Below, in pieces: positions 7,439 to 14,080 of a stretch of DNA of 17,225 nucleotides. The stretch is from an uncultured Eubacteriales bacterium. GTDB lineage: Bacteria; Bacillota; Clostridia; TANB77; CAG-508. The stretch lies in the NCBI GenBank assembly GCA_902488785.1, contig CABTXJ010000008.1, positions 1-17,225 of the forward strand, given 5' to 3'. A program made the position numbers and the translations under genes. The notes under the pieces were generated by a model. It made no database searches. It saw only the letters and a list, made by a program, of their open reading frames with translations, and was not told where the DNA came from. The stretch's first letter is position 1; the number at the start of each line of letters is the position of its first letter.

Positions 7439-8499
7439 GAACACTAATATATTATTATGATAGAAAGAAAGTAGAAGCTAAAGTAATTGAAAATATTTTT
7501 AAAGGATATAGTGTAGAAAAATTATTTTCAATATATGATGTATTATATAATAGAAATAGAAGTGAAAAAGAACTTAAGAAAAAAAGAAATGAATTAATAG
7601 AATCACAAATTGACAAAAAAATTGCAGAAGAAAAAGTGAATTATCCAAATGAAGAAATACAAATTATATTTTTTGGAACAGACAAGATAGTAAGAGATAG
7701 CATAAAATATGTAAAAAACAAATATAATAATATAAAAATAAAATTAATATTTGATACATACGAAGGTTTAATATTTGATCAATTGGAAATGAAAAATTTT
7801 TCTAAAATGTTAGAACTTGCTAAAAATAATACTGTTGAAAAAATATACTTTTTTAAAAAAGGAATTGTAAAAGCATATAAAAAAATGGGATATAATGCTG
7901 GATATATAATGCAAAATTATAATGTAGATAAAGACGCTTATGAAGATAGGCTTAAAGATAGAAAATATGATTTATTAAAAAAAGAAAAAATAGTAATTGG
8001 CGCATATCCTTCATCAAATTATTGGAATAGTAATATATATAATATATACAGCGTTTCAAGCTTTTTTAAAAATGCAATTTTAAAATGTAAGATACAATCA
8101 GAAAGAGATATAGACTTTATTAAAACATATAATATAAATTCAACACCAGTAAGTTTTTCAAATGAAAATATTGATGCATTAGTTTCAAATATTATAGAAA
8201 GTGATGTTGTACTTGATTTAGATTTTACAGCAAATAATAATATAAATTTCTTGATAGCTGCATCATTTGGGATACCATGCTTGATTGGTAATAATAACGA
8301 TTTATTTATTGATTTACCATTTATATATAGTGATAAAATAGTTACAAATACAGAAGATAATCCGTATGAAAATTCTGAAAAGATAAAAAATATAATAGAA
8401 AATCTAGACTTAATTGATTTAAAAGAAAAGCTAATAATATGGAAAAAAGAATATGACAAATTGCAAAAGCAAAACTTAGAAAAGGTTATAGGGGAGTAG
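7435..8499 (+). CDS. Degenerate GT-B glycosyltransferase-like protein, probable pseudo-enzyme
   Basis: A 354-residue soluble protein. It aligns along most of its length with the next gene's product. The N-terminal half has EIQIIFFGTDK (about 74-84) and KIKLIFDTYEG (101-111). The C-terminal half has IVIGAYPSS (186-194), ASFGIPCLIGNNND (276-289) and a final EDNPYENSEKIKNIIEN, which matches EDDPFEIYNKIKEVLEN in the paralogue. The two Glu of the EX7E motif are Ala266 and Ile274 here, and the Arg/Lys of the SREIKN loop is also missing. It therefore probably does not catalyse transfer, and may act as a partner or stabiliser of the second protein. It overlaps the AbiEi gene by ATGA, which implies coupled translation. 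The alternative is a differently acting sugar- or nucleotide-binding protein. Confidence 0.6.
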   Translation: MRTLIYYYDRKKVEAKVIENIFKGYSVEKLFSIYDVLYNRNRSEKELKKKRNELIESQIDKKIAEEKVNYPNEEIQIIFFGTDKIVRDSIKYVKNKYNNIKIKLIFDTYEGLIFDQLEMKNFSKMLELAKNNTVEKIYFFKKGIVKAYKKMGYNAGYIMQNYNVDKDAYEDRLKDRKYDLLKKEKIVIGAYPSSNYWNSNIYNIYSVSSFFKNAILKCKIQSERDIDFIKTYNINSTPVSFSNENIDALVSNIIESDVVLDLDFTANNNINFLIAASFGIPCLIGNNNDLFIDLPFIYSDKIVTNTEDNPYENSEKIKNIIENLDLIDLKEKLIIWKKEYDKLQKQNLEKVIGE

Positions 8500-8504
8500 T
8501 ACTT

Positions 8505-9722
8505 ATGAAAAAAGCGTTTAGAGAACTCAAAAAATACTTAAAAGAAAATATGAATAATGACGGATATATATACAAAAAGGTAAATAATGTATATCATAAA
8601 TTAAGTGCTAAAAAATGGGAATTTCAAGAAAGTAGAAGAATAAAAAAGGAAAATAAAACAATATATTTAGCAAAATATAATAGACAAGTAGTAGCAAATG
8701 CTTGTAAGTTAATTAAAAAAACAAATTATAATTATATTGCATTATATAATCCAACATGGCTTGGTGTTGCTAATTCAACTAAAGGATTATTTGAAAGTTG
8801 TATACCACTTGAAAAGTTAAAAAATAGAAAATTAAGAAAAAAAGTATTAGATGAAATTGTTAAAAATAATAATATTGAAACAGTAATATTTTCACAAATG
8901 GTAGATGGCTGGGAAGATCTAATAAAAGAGCTTCATACAGCAAAAAAAGAACTTAAAATAAAAGTAATATGGCATGCAAATAATTATGAAACAATATCTG
9001 ATTATACATGGAATCTAAAAAAAGAATTAATAAGTATGTATAATGATGGATATGTATGTGCATTAGGATTTGTAAAAAAGACAATGGCAGAATTCTATAA
9101 AAATAGAGGATACAATGCATATTATTTTTCAAATAATGTTAATATAAATCAAAATGAAAAAGAATATAATAAAGAAGAAAAAAGAAAAGAAGAATATAAA
9201 GAAGAAGACAAAAACAAAGATAAAGAAATAAAAATTGGATTATATAATGCTCATAGTAGAGAAATAAAAAATATATTTACTCAAATGTTAGCAACTAAAT
9301 TTTTTGAAAATGCTGTTGTAGATATTGTTCCATCTAGTGAGCAAATTGAAGATTATGCAAAAATGAATAATATGAAATATACAAATGTATCATATTTCAT
9401 ACCAACAGATGAATTAATGGAAAGAATAAAACAAAATGACATAAATGTATATGCTACATTTACAGAATGTGCACCAATGTTTCCTATGGAAAGCTTTGAA
9501 TCAGGTGTTCCATGTATTATTGGCAATAATAATGACTATTTTAAAGGTAGTAAATTAAGAGATTATGTATGTGTAAATAGAGAAGATGATCCATTTGAAA
9601 TATATAATAAGATAAAAGAAGTTTTAGAAAATAAAGAAGAAGTTATGGAATTATACAAAAAATGGAAAACTAATTTTAATATAGAAAATGAAAAATTAGT
9701 TAAGAAATTTATTAATTCTTAA
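8505..9722 (+). CDS. Putative GT-B fold glycosyltransferase with intact EX7E motif
   Basis: A 405-residue protein with no signal peptide or membrane helix. A basic, helical N-terminus (1-50) is followed by a first Rossmann-like half (about 74-212, including IKVIWHANNYE). A Lys/Glu-rich low-complexity linker (about 215-241) leads to the second half, starting EIKIGLYNAHSREIKN. Glu321 and Glu329 in ECAPMFPME form EX7E, the nucleotide-sugar binding motif of GT4-type enzymes, followed by SGVPCIIGNNNDYF and the DDPFEIYNKI helix. Activity would be cytosolic transfer of a sugar from a nucleotide donor to a glycan, lipid or protein acceptor; neither donor nor acceptor can be read. GGGGAG (8491-8496) is eight bases before ATG. 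It starts five bases after its paralogue's stop, so the pair is co-transcribed. The linker is of the kind that grows by replication slippage. Confidence 0.68.
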   Translation: MKKAFRELKKYLKENMNNDGYIYKKVNNVYHKLSAKKWEFQESRRIKKENKTIYLAKYNRQVVANACKLIKKTNYNYIALYNPTWLGVANSTKGLFESCIPLEKLKNRKLRKKVLDEIVKNNNIETVIFSQMVDGWEDLIKELHTAKKELKIKVIWHANNYETISDYTWNLKKELISMYNDGYVCALGFVKKTMAEFYKNRGYNAYYFSNNVNINQNEKEYNKEEKRKEEYKEEDKNKDKEIKIGLYNAHSREIKNIFTQMLATKFFENAVVDIVPSSEQIEDYAKMNNMKYTNVSYFIPTDELMERIKQNDINVYATFTECAPMFPMESFESGVPCIIGNNNDYFKGSKLRDYVCVNREDDPFEIYNKIKEVLENKEEVMELYKKWKTNFNIENEKLVKKFINS

Positions 9723-9857
9723 ATTATAATAAAAAAGAAGAAAAAATAAAAGCAAAAGATCAATAAAAACAAATACAAAGTAAACAAAAAATAAAAAGTA
9801 AGAAAATAAAAAAATAAAAGAGTGAATAAATATTTAATATATGAAATAGAGGTACAT

Positions 9858-10832
9858 ATGGGTAAAATGGAAAATGCAGTGTTGTTTTCATTATCTGCAA
9901 GTAAACAATTAAGTGAAAAAATTGCAAAAAAGTTAGGAAAAAAATTAGGAGATATAACTATAAAACATTTTGCAGATGGAGAAATAATCGTAGAATTAGA
10001 AGAATCAGTAAGACATAAAGATGTATATTTAATACAATCAACATCAAATCCTGTTTCTAATAATTTAGTTGAATTACTAATTGCAATAGATGCATGCAAA
10101 AGAGCATCAGCAGAAACAATAAATGTAATTATTCCATATTTTGGATATGCAAGACAAGATAGAAAAGCAAGACCTAGACAACCTATTACTGCAGGACTTG
10201 TAGCAAACTTAATTGAAGCAGCAGGTGCCACATCGGTTACAACAGTTCAAATTCACTCAAGACAAACAATTGGTTTTTTTGATATTCCAGCAGATGACTT
10301 AGAAGTAATTGGAATATTATCAACATATTTTAAAAGAAAAAAATTAAAAGATTTAGTAGTAGTTTCACCAGATCATGGTGGAGTTAAAAGAGCAAGAGAT
10401 ATGGCAGAAATATTAGGATGCCCGATAGCTATAATTGATAAAAGAAGATTAAAAGCAAATGAAGCAGAAGCAATGAATTTAATAGGTAATGTAGAAGAAA
10501 AAAATGTAATAATAATAGATGATATGGTAGATACAGCAGGAACTATTGTATCTGGAGTAAAAATGTTAAAAGAAAATGGAGCAAAAGATATCTATGTTGC
10601 AATAGGACATCCTGTTTTATCAGGACCTGCAGTTGAAAGAATAGAAAATGCAGATATTAAAAAGTTTATATGTACAGATACAATTGAGTTACCAGAAGAA
10701 AAGAAAATAGATAAAATAGAAGTTGTAACAGTTTCTAAAATGCTTGCAGATATAATTGAAGGCCAAATAATGGGCAATAGTGTAAGCGAAATATTATTAA
10801 AATATAGGAAAAGAGACTTTATTGAAAAATAA
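9858..10832 (+). CDS. prs: Ribose-phosphate pyrophosphokinase (PRPP synthetase), divergent
   Basis: The enzyme makes PRPP from ribose 5-phosphate and ATP for nucleotide, His, Trp and NAD synthesis. From this ATG it is 324 residues, close to the usual 310-320. Diagnostic segments: FADGEI (38-43), DACKRASAETINVIIPYFGYARQDRK (78-103, cited as a region), FFDIPADDL (140-148), SPDHGGVKRAR (170-180), IIDKRR (192-197), and the PRPP loop IIIDDMVDTAGT (218-229). The usual DLHA segment reads QIHS: the His (133) is kept but the Asp is Gln. I chose ATG 9858 because AGAGG (9848-9852) lies five bases upstream and the protein then starts just before the first conserved strand. An in-frame GTG at 9822 would add 12 residues without a good ribosome site. 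No terminator separates it from the glycosyltransferase genes, so read-through is possible. A strong terminator follows at 10925. Confidence 0.9.
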   Translation: MGKMENAVLFSLSASKQLSEKIAKKLGKKLGDITIKHFADGEIIVELEESVRHKDVYLIQSTSNPVSNNLVELLIAIDACKRASAETINVIIPYFGYARQDRKARPRQPITAGLVANLIEAAGATSVTTVQIHSRQTIGFFDIPADDLEVIGILSTYFKRKKLKDLVVVSPDHGGVKRARDMAEILGCPIAIIDKRRLKANEAEAMNLIGNVEEKNVIIIDDMVDTAGTIVSGVKMLKENGAKDIYVAIGHPVLSGPAVERIENADIKKFICTDTIELPEEKKIDKIEVVTVSKMLADIIEGQIMGNSVSEILLKYRKRDFIEK

Positions 10833-10924
10833 TAAAATAATAAAATAATAATATTACTTTTCAATAATATGAATATTAAAAAAACATGATAACTAATAAA
10901 ATAATAAAATACATAAGGTTAGTT

Positions 10925-10958
10925 AAAAAGAAGTACAAAAAATTAGTACTTCTTTTTT
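10925..10958 (+). terminator. Terminator after prs
   Basis: GAAGTAC (10930-10936) pairs with GTACTTC (10946-10952). Flanking A-run/T-run pairs extend the stem to about 12 bp around a nine-base loop, with a T tail. Confidence 0.85.
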
Positions 10959-11003
10959 AATTCAAAAATACTTTACATAACTATAGCAAAATAATAAAAA
11001 ATA

Positions 11004-11012
11004 TGGTATAAT
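11004..11012 (+). promoter_or_regulatory. Extended -10 promoter (P1) for the 11286-12084 genes
   Basis: TGG followed by TATAAT (11007-11012). The -35 region at 17-base spacing (TAGCAA, 10984-10989) is poor, so the call rests on the extended -10 element and the position just after a terminator. Confidence 0.5.
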
Positions 11013-11109
11013 ATATAATATATGGCATATGCTATGTAGTTAATAGCTTTTTGAATGATTATTTAAAAAGTATGGAAATGTAGTTAATTGGTATTTAAAG
11101 GAGAAGAAA

Positions 11110-11148
11110 ATGATTAAAAAACTCAAATATTTAAAACTTAAGCAATAG
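11110..11148 (+). CDS. Possible 12-residue leader peptide
   Basis: ATG at 11110 opens MIKKLKYLKLKQ and stops with TAG at 11146-11148. AAAGGAG (11097-11103) sits six bases upstream, as good a ribosome site as any in the window, which is why it is listed despite its size. The peptide holds five Lys and three Leu. It lies between promoter P1 and promoter P2, so only P1 transcripts would carry it. It could act in attenuation or translational coupling, or the site could be chance. Confidence 0.35.
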   Translation: MIKKLKYLKLKQ

Positions 11149-11174
11149 GTTTTGTTTTAAAAATTATATAAATG

Positions 11175-11183
11175 TGTTATAAT
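11175..11183 (+). promoter_or_regulatory. Second extended -10 promoter (P2) before the 11286 gene
   Basis: TGT followed by TATAAT (11178-11183). No good -35 is seen at 17 bases (TTTTAA, 11155-11160). It would give a leader of about 95 bases that lacks the short upstream ORF. Confidence 0.4.
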
Positions 11184-11285
11184 TTTTCATACAAACTTAT
11201 TAAATCCTGTAATTATTTTTAAAGGATGAAAGAACATTAAAGGTATTTAGGACAAATTATAGAAGCTACAAAGGAGAAGAGTATA

Positions 11286-11744
11286 ATGACTAGGAAGAAA
11301 AACAACTGTTTAAATGTAAAAATGCCAAAAGAAGTTTTTACAAACAATCAGCTTAGATGGATTAAAAGACAAAATTTTACAAAACAAGAAATATTAATGA
11401 TTTTCAGCAAATATGCGAAAGATTTTCTTGATTACAATGCAATATTTCCAAATCTTTCAGTACCATTTAAAGAAGAAACAAAATGGTTAAATGTTTTAAA
11501 AGAAATTATTAAAAATTATGAAGAAAATGAAGCAAAAGGTATAATAGTTCAAACAATAGAGGATGAATGTAGAATAGAAATTAAAAACTTCATGCAAAGA
11601 GAAGGAATAACAGGGTTAAATAGCTTAAGAAACACTCTTGCTGATGCTTGTAGATTAATATATATAGCAGAGGTATATGGATATGCTAGAAGACCAGAAG
11701 TAAGATTGGATGTTATAATTGATTGTATAGCTAAAGATTATTAA
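11286..11744 (+). CDS. Uncharacterised soluble protein, 152 residues
   Basis: I do not recognise this protein. It has a basic N-terminus (TRKKNNCLNVK), no signal peptide and no membrane helix. The rest looks mostly helical: an amphipathic region (about 32-55), then a charged stretch ENEAKGIIVQTIEDECRIEI (about 80-99), then LRNTLADACRLIYIAEVYGYARRPEVRL (about 114-141, cited as a region). Three Cys are scattered (9, 95, 122) with no metal-binding spacing. The start is backed by AAGGAG (11271-11276) nine bases upstream. It lies directly before a small membrane protein gene whose ribosome site overlaps this gene's stop codon, so the two are likely made together. The long leader with two possible promoters suggests regulated expression. 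Confidence 0.75.
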   Translation: MTRKKNNCLNVKMPKEVFTNNQLRWIKRQNFTKQEILMIFSKYAKDFLDYNAIFPNLSVPFKEETKWLNVLKEIIKNYEENEAKGIIVQTIEDECRIEIKNFMQREGITGLNSLRNTLADACRLIYIAEVYGYARRPEVRLDVIIDCIAKDY

Positions 11745-11754
11745 GGAGCATATT

Positions 11755-12084
11755 ATGATTGTTTCAATATTGTTGGATTTACTTATAATAATGCTAGCTA
11801 CAATTATATATATTATAGTGAGTATTCTTGCAATACTATTCCGTACCTCTTATATACTGGATCTTGAAATGAAATATAAGAGGGTGGGAGTACTATTTTT
11901 ATTTAATTATATGCTACCATTTACTTATACAGGTTGTATGTTGATTGCAAAGGCACTAACAAGACCAAAAATACTTTTAAGGTCGGCAGAAATATCAGTA
12001 ATCATTTGGGTAATCACAATTGCGATTGCATATTTTATGCAAGCTGATGAAATTAAAAGAAAGAAAAAAAGAAAAATTAGCTAA
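11755..12084 (+). CDS. Small three-helix membrane protein, 109 residues
   Basis: I do not recognise a family. Three hydrophobic segments are visible (about 2-29, 44-67 and 78-95), with a basic loop RTSYILDLEMKYKR between the first two and a strongly basic C-terminal tail (EIKRKKKRKIS) that is probably cytoplasmic. TAAGGAG at 11742-11748 overlaps the stop of the preceding gene and is six bases from this ATG, which argues for translational coupling to the 152-residue protein. A hairpin terminator follows 40 bases after the stop. The pair may form a soluble/membrane complex, but that rests on gene order alone. Confidence 0.75.
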   Translation: MIVSILLDLLIIMLATIIYIIVSILAILFRTSYILDLEMKYKRVGVLFLFNYMLPFTYTGCMLIAKALTRPKILLRSAEISVIIWVITIAIAYFMQADEIKRKKKRKIS

Positions 12085-12480
12085 AGAAAATAAGAAATAA
12101 TATTTAAAAATACCAATAATGTTGAGGTGCCAAATGGCACCTCTTTTGTTATGCAAAAATTTAAATAGATATGTTTTAATTAATATATTTTAGAATATAT
12201 ATAATAGCAAAAGTGATAATATTAATAGGAAAAGGAATAAGAACAAGAAGAAGAACAATAATAAAATAGAAAAAATAGATTAAAGATAGCAAAAAATAAG
12301 ATTAAAGACACTAAAAGGATAATAATATATATATTAATAGTTACTTGAAAAAACATTTTAGAAAATATACTATTAGATAGTAAAATGTAACAATAATGTA
12401 TAATAATATAACATATAATTTATGTTGTGTTAATATATAATTAAGTACAATGTATTAACTTAAAACATACGAGGAGCAAT
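12085..12480 (+). other. 396-base intergenic region upstream of ftsE
   Basis: It contains the terminator at 12124-12147 and then a purine-rich stretch (about 12225-12320) with an imperfect 18-base direct repeat (12277-12294 and 12299-12316, 15 of 18 identical). The promoter for ftsE is uncertain. TTGAAA (12345-12350) with TACTAT (12368-12373) at 17 bases is the best two-box candidate; TATAAT also occurs at 12399-12404 and 12414-12419 without good -35 boxes. Just before ftsE, two overlapping inverted repeats (12429-12435 with 12453-12459; 12441-12446 with 12458-12463) could form alternative weak mRNA hairpins. No gene is seen. Confidence 0.5.
12124..12147 (+). terminator. Hairpin terminator after the small membrane protein gene
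   Basis: GAGGTGCC (12124-12131) pairs perfectly with GGCACCTC (12136-12143) around AAAT, followed by TTTTGTT. It is the most GC-rich stem in the window. Confidence 0.85.
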
Positions 12481-13167
12481 ATGATTGAATTTAAAAATGT
12501 AGTAAAAGAATATGACTCTGGAGTAACAGGAATAAAAAATGCAAATTTTAATATAAAAGATGGTGATTTTGTGTTTTTAGTTGGCTCTTCAGGTTCTGGA
12601 AAGTCTACATTAATAAAAATGATGCTAAAAGAAATTGATCCAACAAAAGGTGATATTATAATTGATGGTAAAAATATAACAAAATTAAAAAGAAGAGATA
12701 TTCCATATTTAAGAAGAAGTATGGGAGTTGTATTCCAAGACTTTAGATTGATTAATGAAAAAACAGTATATGAAAATATAGCTTTTGCAATGTATATGAT
12801 TGGAGCTACACAATCTAAAATTAAGAGACAAGTACCAATGGTATTATCATTAGTTGGGTTATCTGAAAAAGCAAATCAAAAACCAAATGAATTATCTGGT
12901 GGAGAGCAACAAAGAGTTGCAATAGCAAGAGCACTTGTTAATAATCCTAAAGTAATAATTGCAGACGAGCCTACAGGAAATTTAGACCCACATACTGCAT
13001 GGGATATTATGGCTCTTTTAAAAGAAATAAACAAAAGAGGAACAACTGTAGTTATGGCAACACACGCATATGACATAGTAGATGTTATGAATGAAAGAGT
13101 AGTTGAAGTGTCAGATGGTGTAATAATACGAGATGATGAAAGAGGTACATATAGCTGTGAGATTTAA
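12481..13167 (+). CDS. ftsE: Cell division ATP-binding protein FtsE
   Basis: A 228-residue cytoplasmic ATPase that partners FtsX and controls peptidoglycan hydrolases outside the membrane. Walker A is GSSGSGKST (35-43). The Q-loop reads VVFQDFRLI (83-91), which is diagnostic of FtsE among ABC ATPases. The signature is LSGGEQQR (138-145), Walker B is VIIADEP (158-164) followed by TGNLD, and the switch His is 195. GAGGAG (12471-12476) is only four bases from ATG, a short but workable spacing. The 3' end overlaps ftsX by 35 bases if ftsX starts at 13133, or by 11 if it starts at GTG 13157; either way translation is coupled. The arrangement ftsE-ftsX-M23 peptidase is the standard module of many Bacillota. 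Confidence 0.96.
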   Translation: MIEFKNVVKEYDSGVTGIKNANFNIKDGDFVFLVGSSGSGKSTLIKMMLKEIDPTKGDIIIDGKNITKLKRRDIPYLRRSMGVVFQDFRLINEKTVYENIAFAMYMIGATQSKIKRQVPMVLSLVGLSEKANQKPNELSGGEQQRVAIARALVNNPKVIIADEPTGNLDPHTAWDIMALLKEINKRGTTVVMATHAYDIVDVMNERVVEVSDGVIIRDDERGTYSCEI

Positions 13168-14074
13168 TTATTATTTAAAAGAAGGTTTTTCAAATCTTTT
13201 TAAAAACAAGAAGTCAACTCTTGCTTCAATGATAACAATGATGTCAACACTTATAATTTTAGGAATATTCTTACTATTTAGTATGAACATAGGTGATGCA
13301 ATAAAGGCATTAAAACAAAATCAGGGAATGCATGTTTTTATATTAGTTGAAACAAAAGAAGATAGAATTAAAGAAATAGGCGATGAGATTAAAAAAATTG
13401 ACTATGTAAATAGTGTAACTTTCAAGTCTAGAGAAGAAGGATTAAAAGATTTAAAAAAGCAATTTAAAGATAGCCCTGCACTTACAGAAGGAATAGATAA
13501 TCCTGAGTTTTTGCCTGATTCATACATAGTAAAATTAACTGATATAACTAAAGCATCTGAAGTAAAAGGTAAGATAGAAAAAATAAAAGACGTAGAAGAA
13601 GTAAAAGATCAACAAACAATTGTAAATACATTAATAGGTATATCTAAGATGGGTAGTACAATAGGAGTTGTTTTAACTGCAGTATTAGTAATTGTGTCAG
13701 TACTAATAATATCAAATACAATAAGACTTACTGTTGCTGCAAGAAGAAGAGAAATATCTATTATGAAATATGTAGGAGCAACAGATGGATTCATAAAAAC
13801 ACCTTTTGTAATAGAAGGAGCTTTTATAGGGTTTATAGCAAGTTTAATAGCAATTATAATATTAGGATTAATGTATGAAGCATTAATTGCAAATGTTGCA
13901 AGTACAATAACTGGAGTGTCTATGGCAACAGGTGGAGAAGGCGATGCAATTTCAATATCATTATTACCATATAAAAATCTTGTAGGACAAATTCTACTAA
14001 TATTTATGATAATATCAATTGGTCTTGGAGTTATAGCAAGTAGCATATCCATGAAAAAATATTTGGAGGTTTAA
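13133..14074 (+). CDS. ftsX: Cell division protein FtsX
   Basis: A permease-like membrane protein that transmits ATP hydrolysis by FtsE to extracellular hydrolase partners. It shows the four-helix FtsX plan: helix 1 about 30-51, an extracellular domain (about 52-170), and helices at about 174-196, 224-250 and 283-304. The family hallmark RLTVAARRREISIMKYVGAT (198-217) precedes helix 3. The length of 313 is typical. The start is ambiguous: the tandem ATG at 13133/13136 has no clear ribosome site, whereas in-frame GTG 13157 has AGAGG (13141-13145) eleven bases upstream and gives an N-terminus (RFNYYLKEGF) like other FtsX proteins. Its natural partners are the coiled-coil M23 proteins encoded next. 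Confidence 0.95.
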   Translation: MMKEVHIAVRFNYYLKEGFSNLFKNKKSTLASMITMMSTLIILGIFLLFSMNIGDAIKALKQNQGMHVFILVETKEDRIKEIGDEIKKIDYVNSVTFKSREEGLKDLKKQFKDSPALTEGIDNPEFLPDSYIVKLTDITKASEVKGKIEKIKDVEEVKDQQTIVNTLIGISKMGSTIGVVLTAVLVIVSVLIISNTIRLTVAARRREISIMKYVGATDGFIKTPFVIEGAFIGFIASLIAIIILGLMYEALIANVASTITGVSMATGGEGDAISISLLPYKNLVGQILLIFMIISIGLGVIASSISMKKYLEV

Positions 14075-14080
14075 TCTAAA

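Larger units (their letters stand above)
10833..11285 (+). other. 453-base intergenic region: terminator, two promoters and a 12-codon leader ORF
   Basis: After the prs stop there is a run of near-perfect AATAAAATAATAAAATAATA repeats, then the terminator at 10925-10958. The rest is a leader for the gene at 11286. It has an extended -10 promoter at 11004-11012, a weak 5-bp hairpin with T5 (11031-11052), a short ORF with a good ribosome site (11110-11148) and a second extended -10 promoter (11175-11183). AAAGGAGAAGA occurs before both the short ORF and the gene at 11286. Confidence 0.6.

Noticed and set aside
9719..10231. Antisense open reading frame of 170 codons opposite prs
   Set aside because: It is a mirror of prs codon structure, hydrophobic and low in complexity, with no ribosome site or family motif. 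Similar antisense frames lie opposite most genes here and are by-products of AT-rich coding sequence.
10819..10867. 10-bp inverted repeat spanning the prs stop (TTATTGAAAA / TTTTCAATAA)
   Set aside because: The loop is about 29 bases of AAT repeats, the stem is nearly all A/T and no T-run follows; the real terminator is at 10925-10958.
12225..12320. Possible repeat array or CRISPR-like structure upstream of ftsE
   Set aside because: Only two imperfect copies of an 18-base unit with four bases between them; no regular spacers.
9841..13152. Identical 12-base AGAGGTACATAT before prs (9848-9859) and near the ftsX start (13141-13152)
   Set aside because: In ftsX it is also coding sequence of ftsE. 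It contains a ribosome-site-like AGAGG and common codons, so chance identity is likely; no other shared element flanks the two copies.
13609..14052. Antisense open reading frame of 147 codons opposite ftsX
   Set aside because: It lies fully within ftsX on the other strand, and its hydrophobicity comes from the membrane helices of ftsX read backwards.
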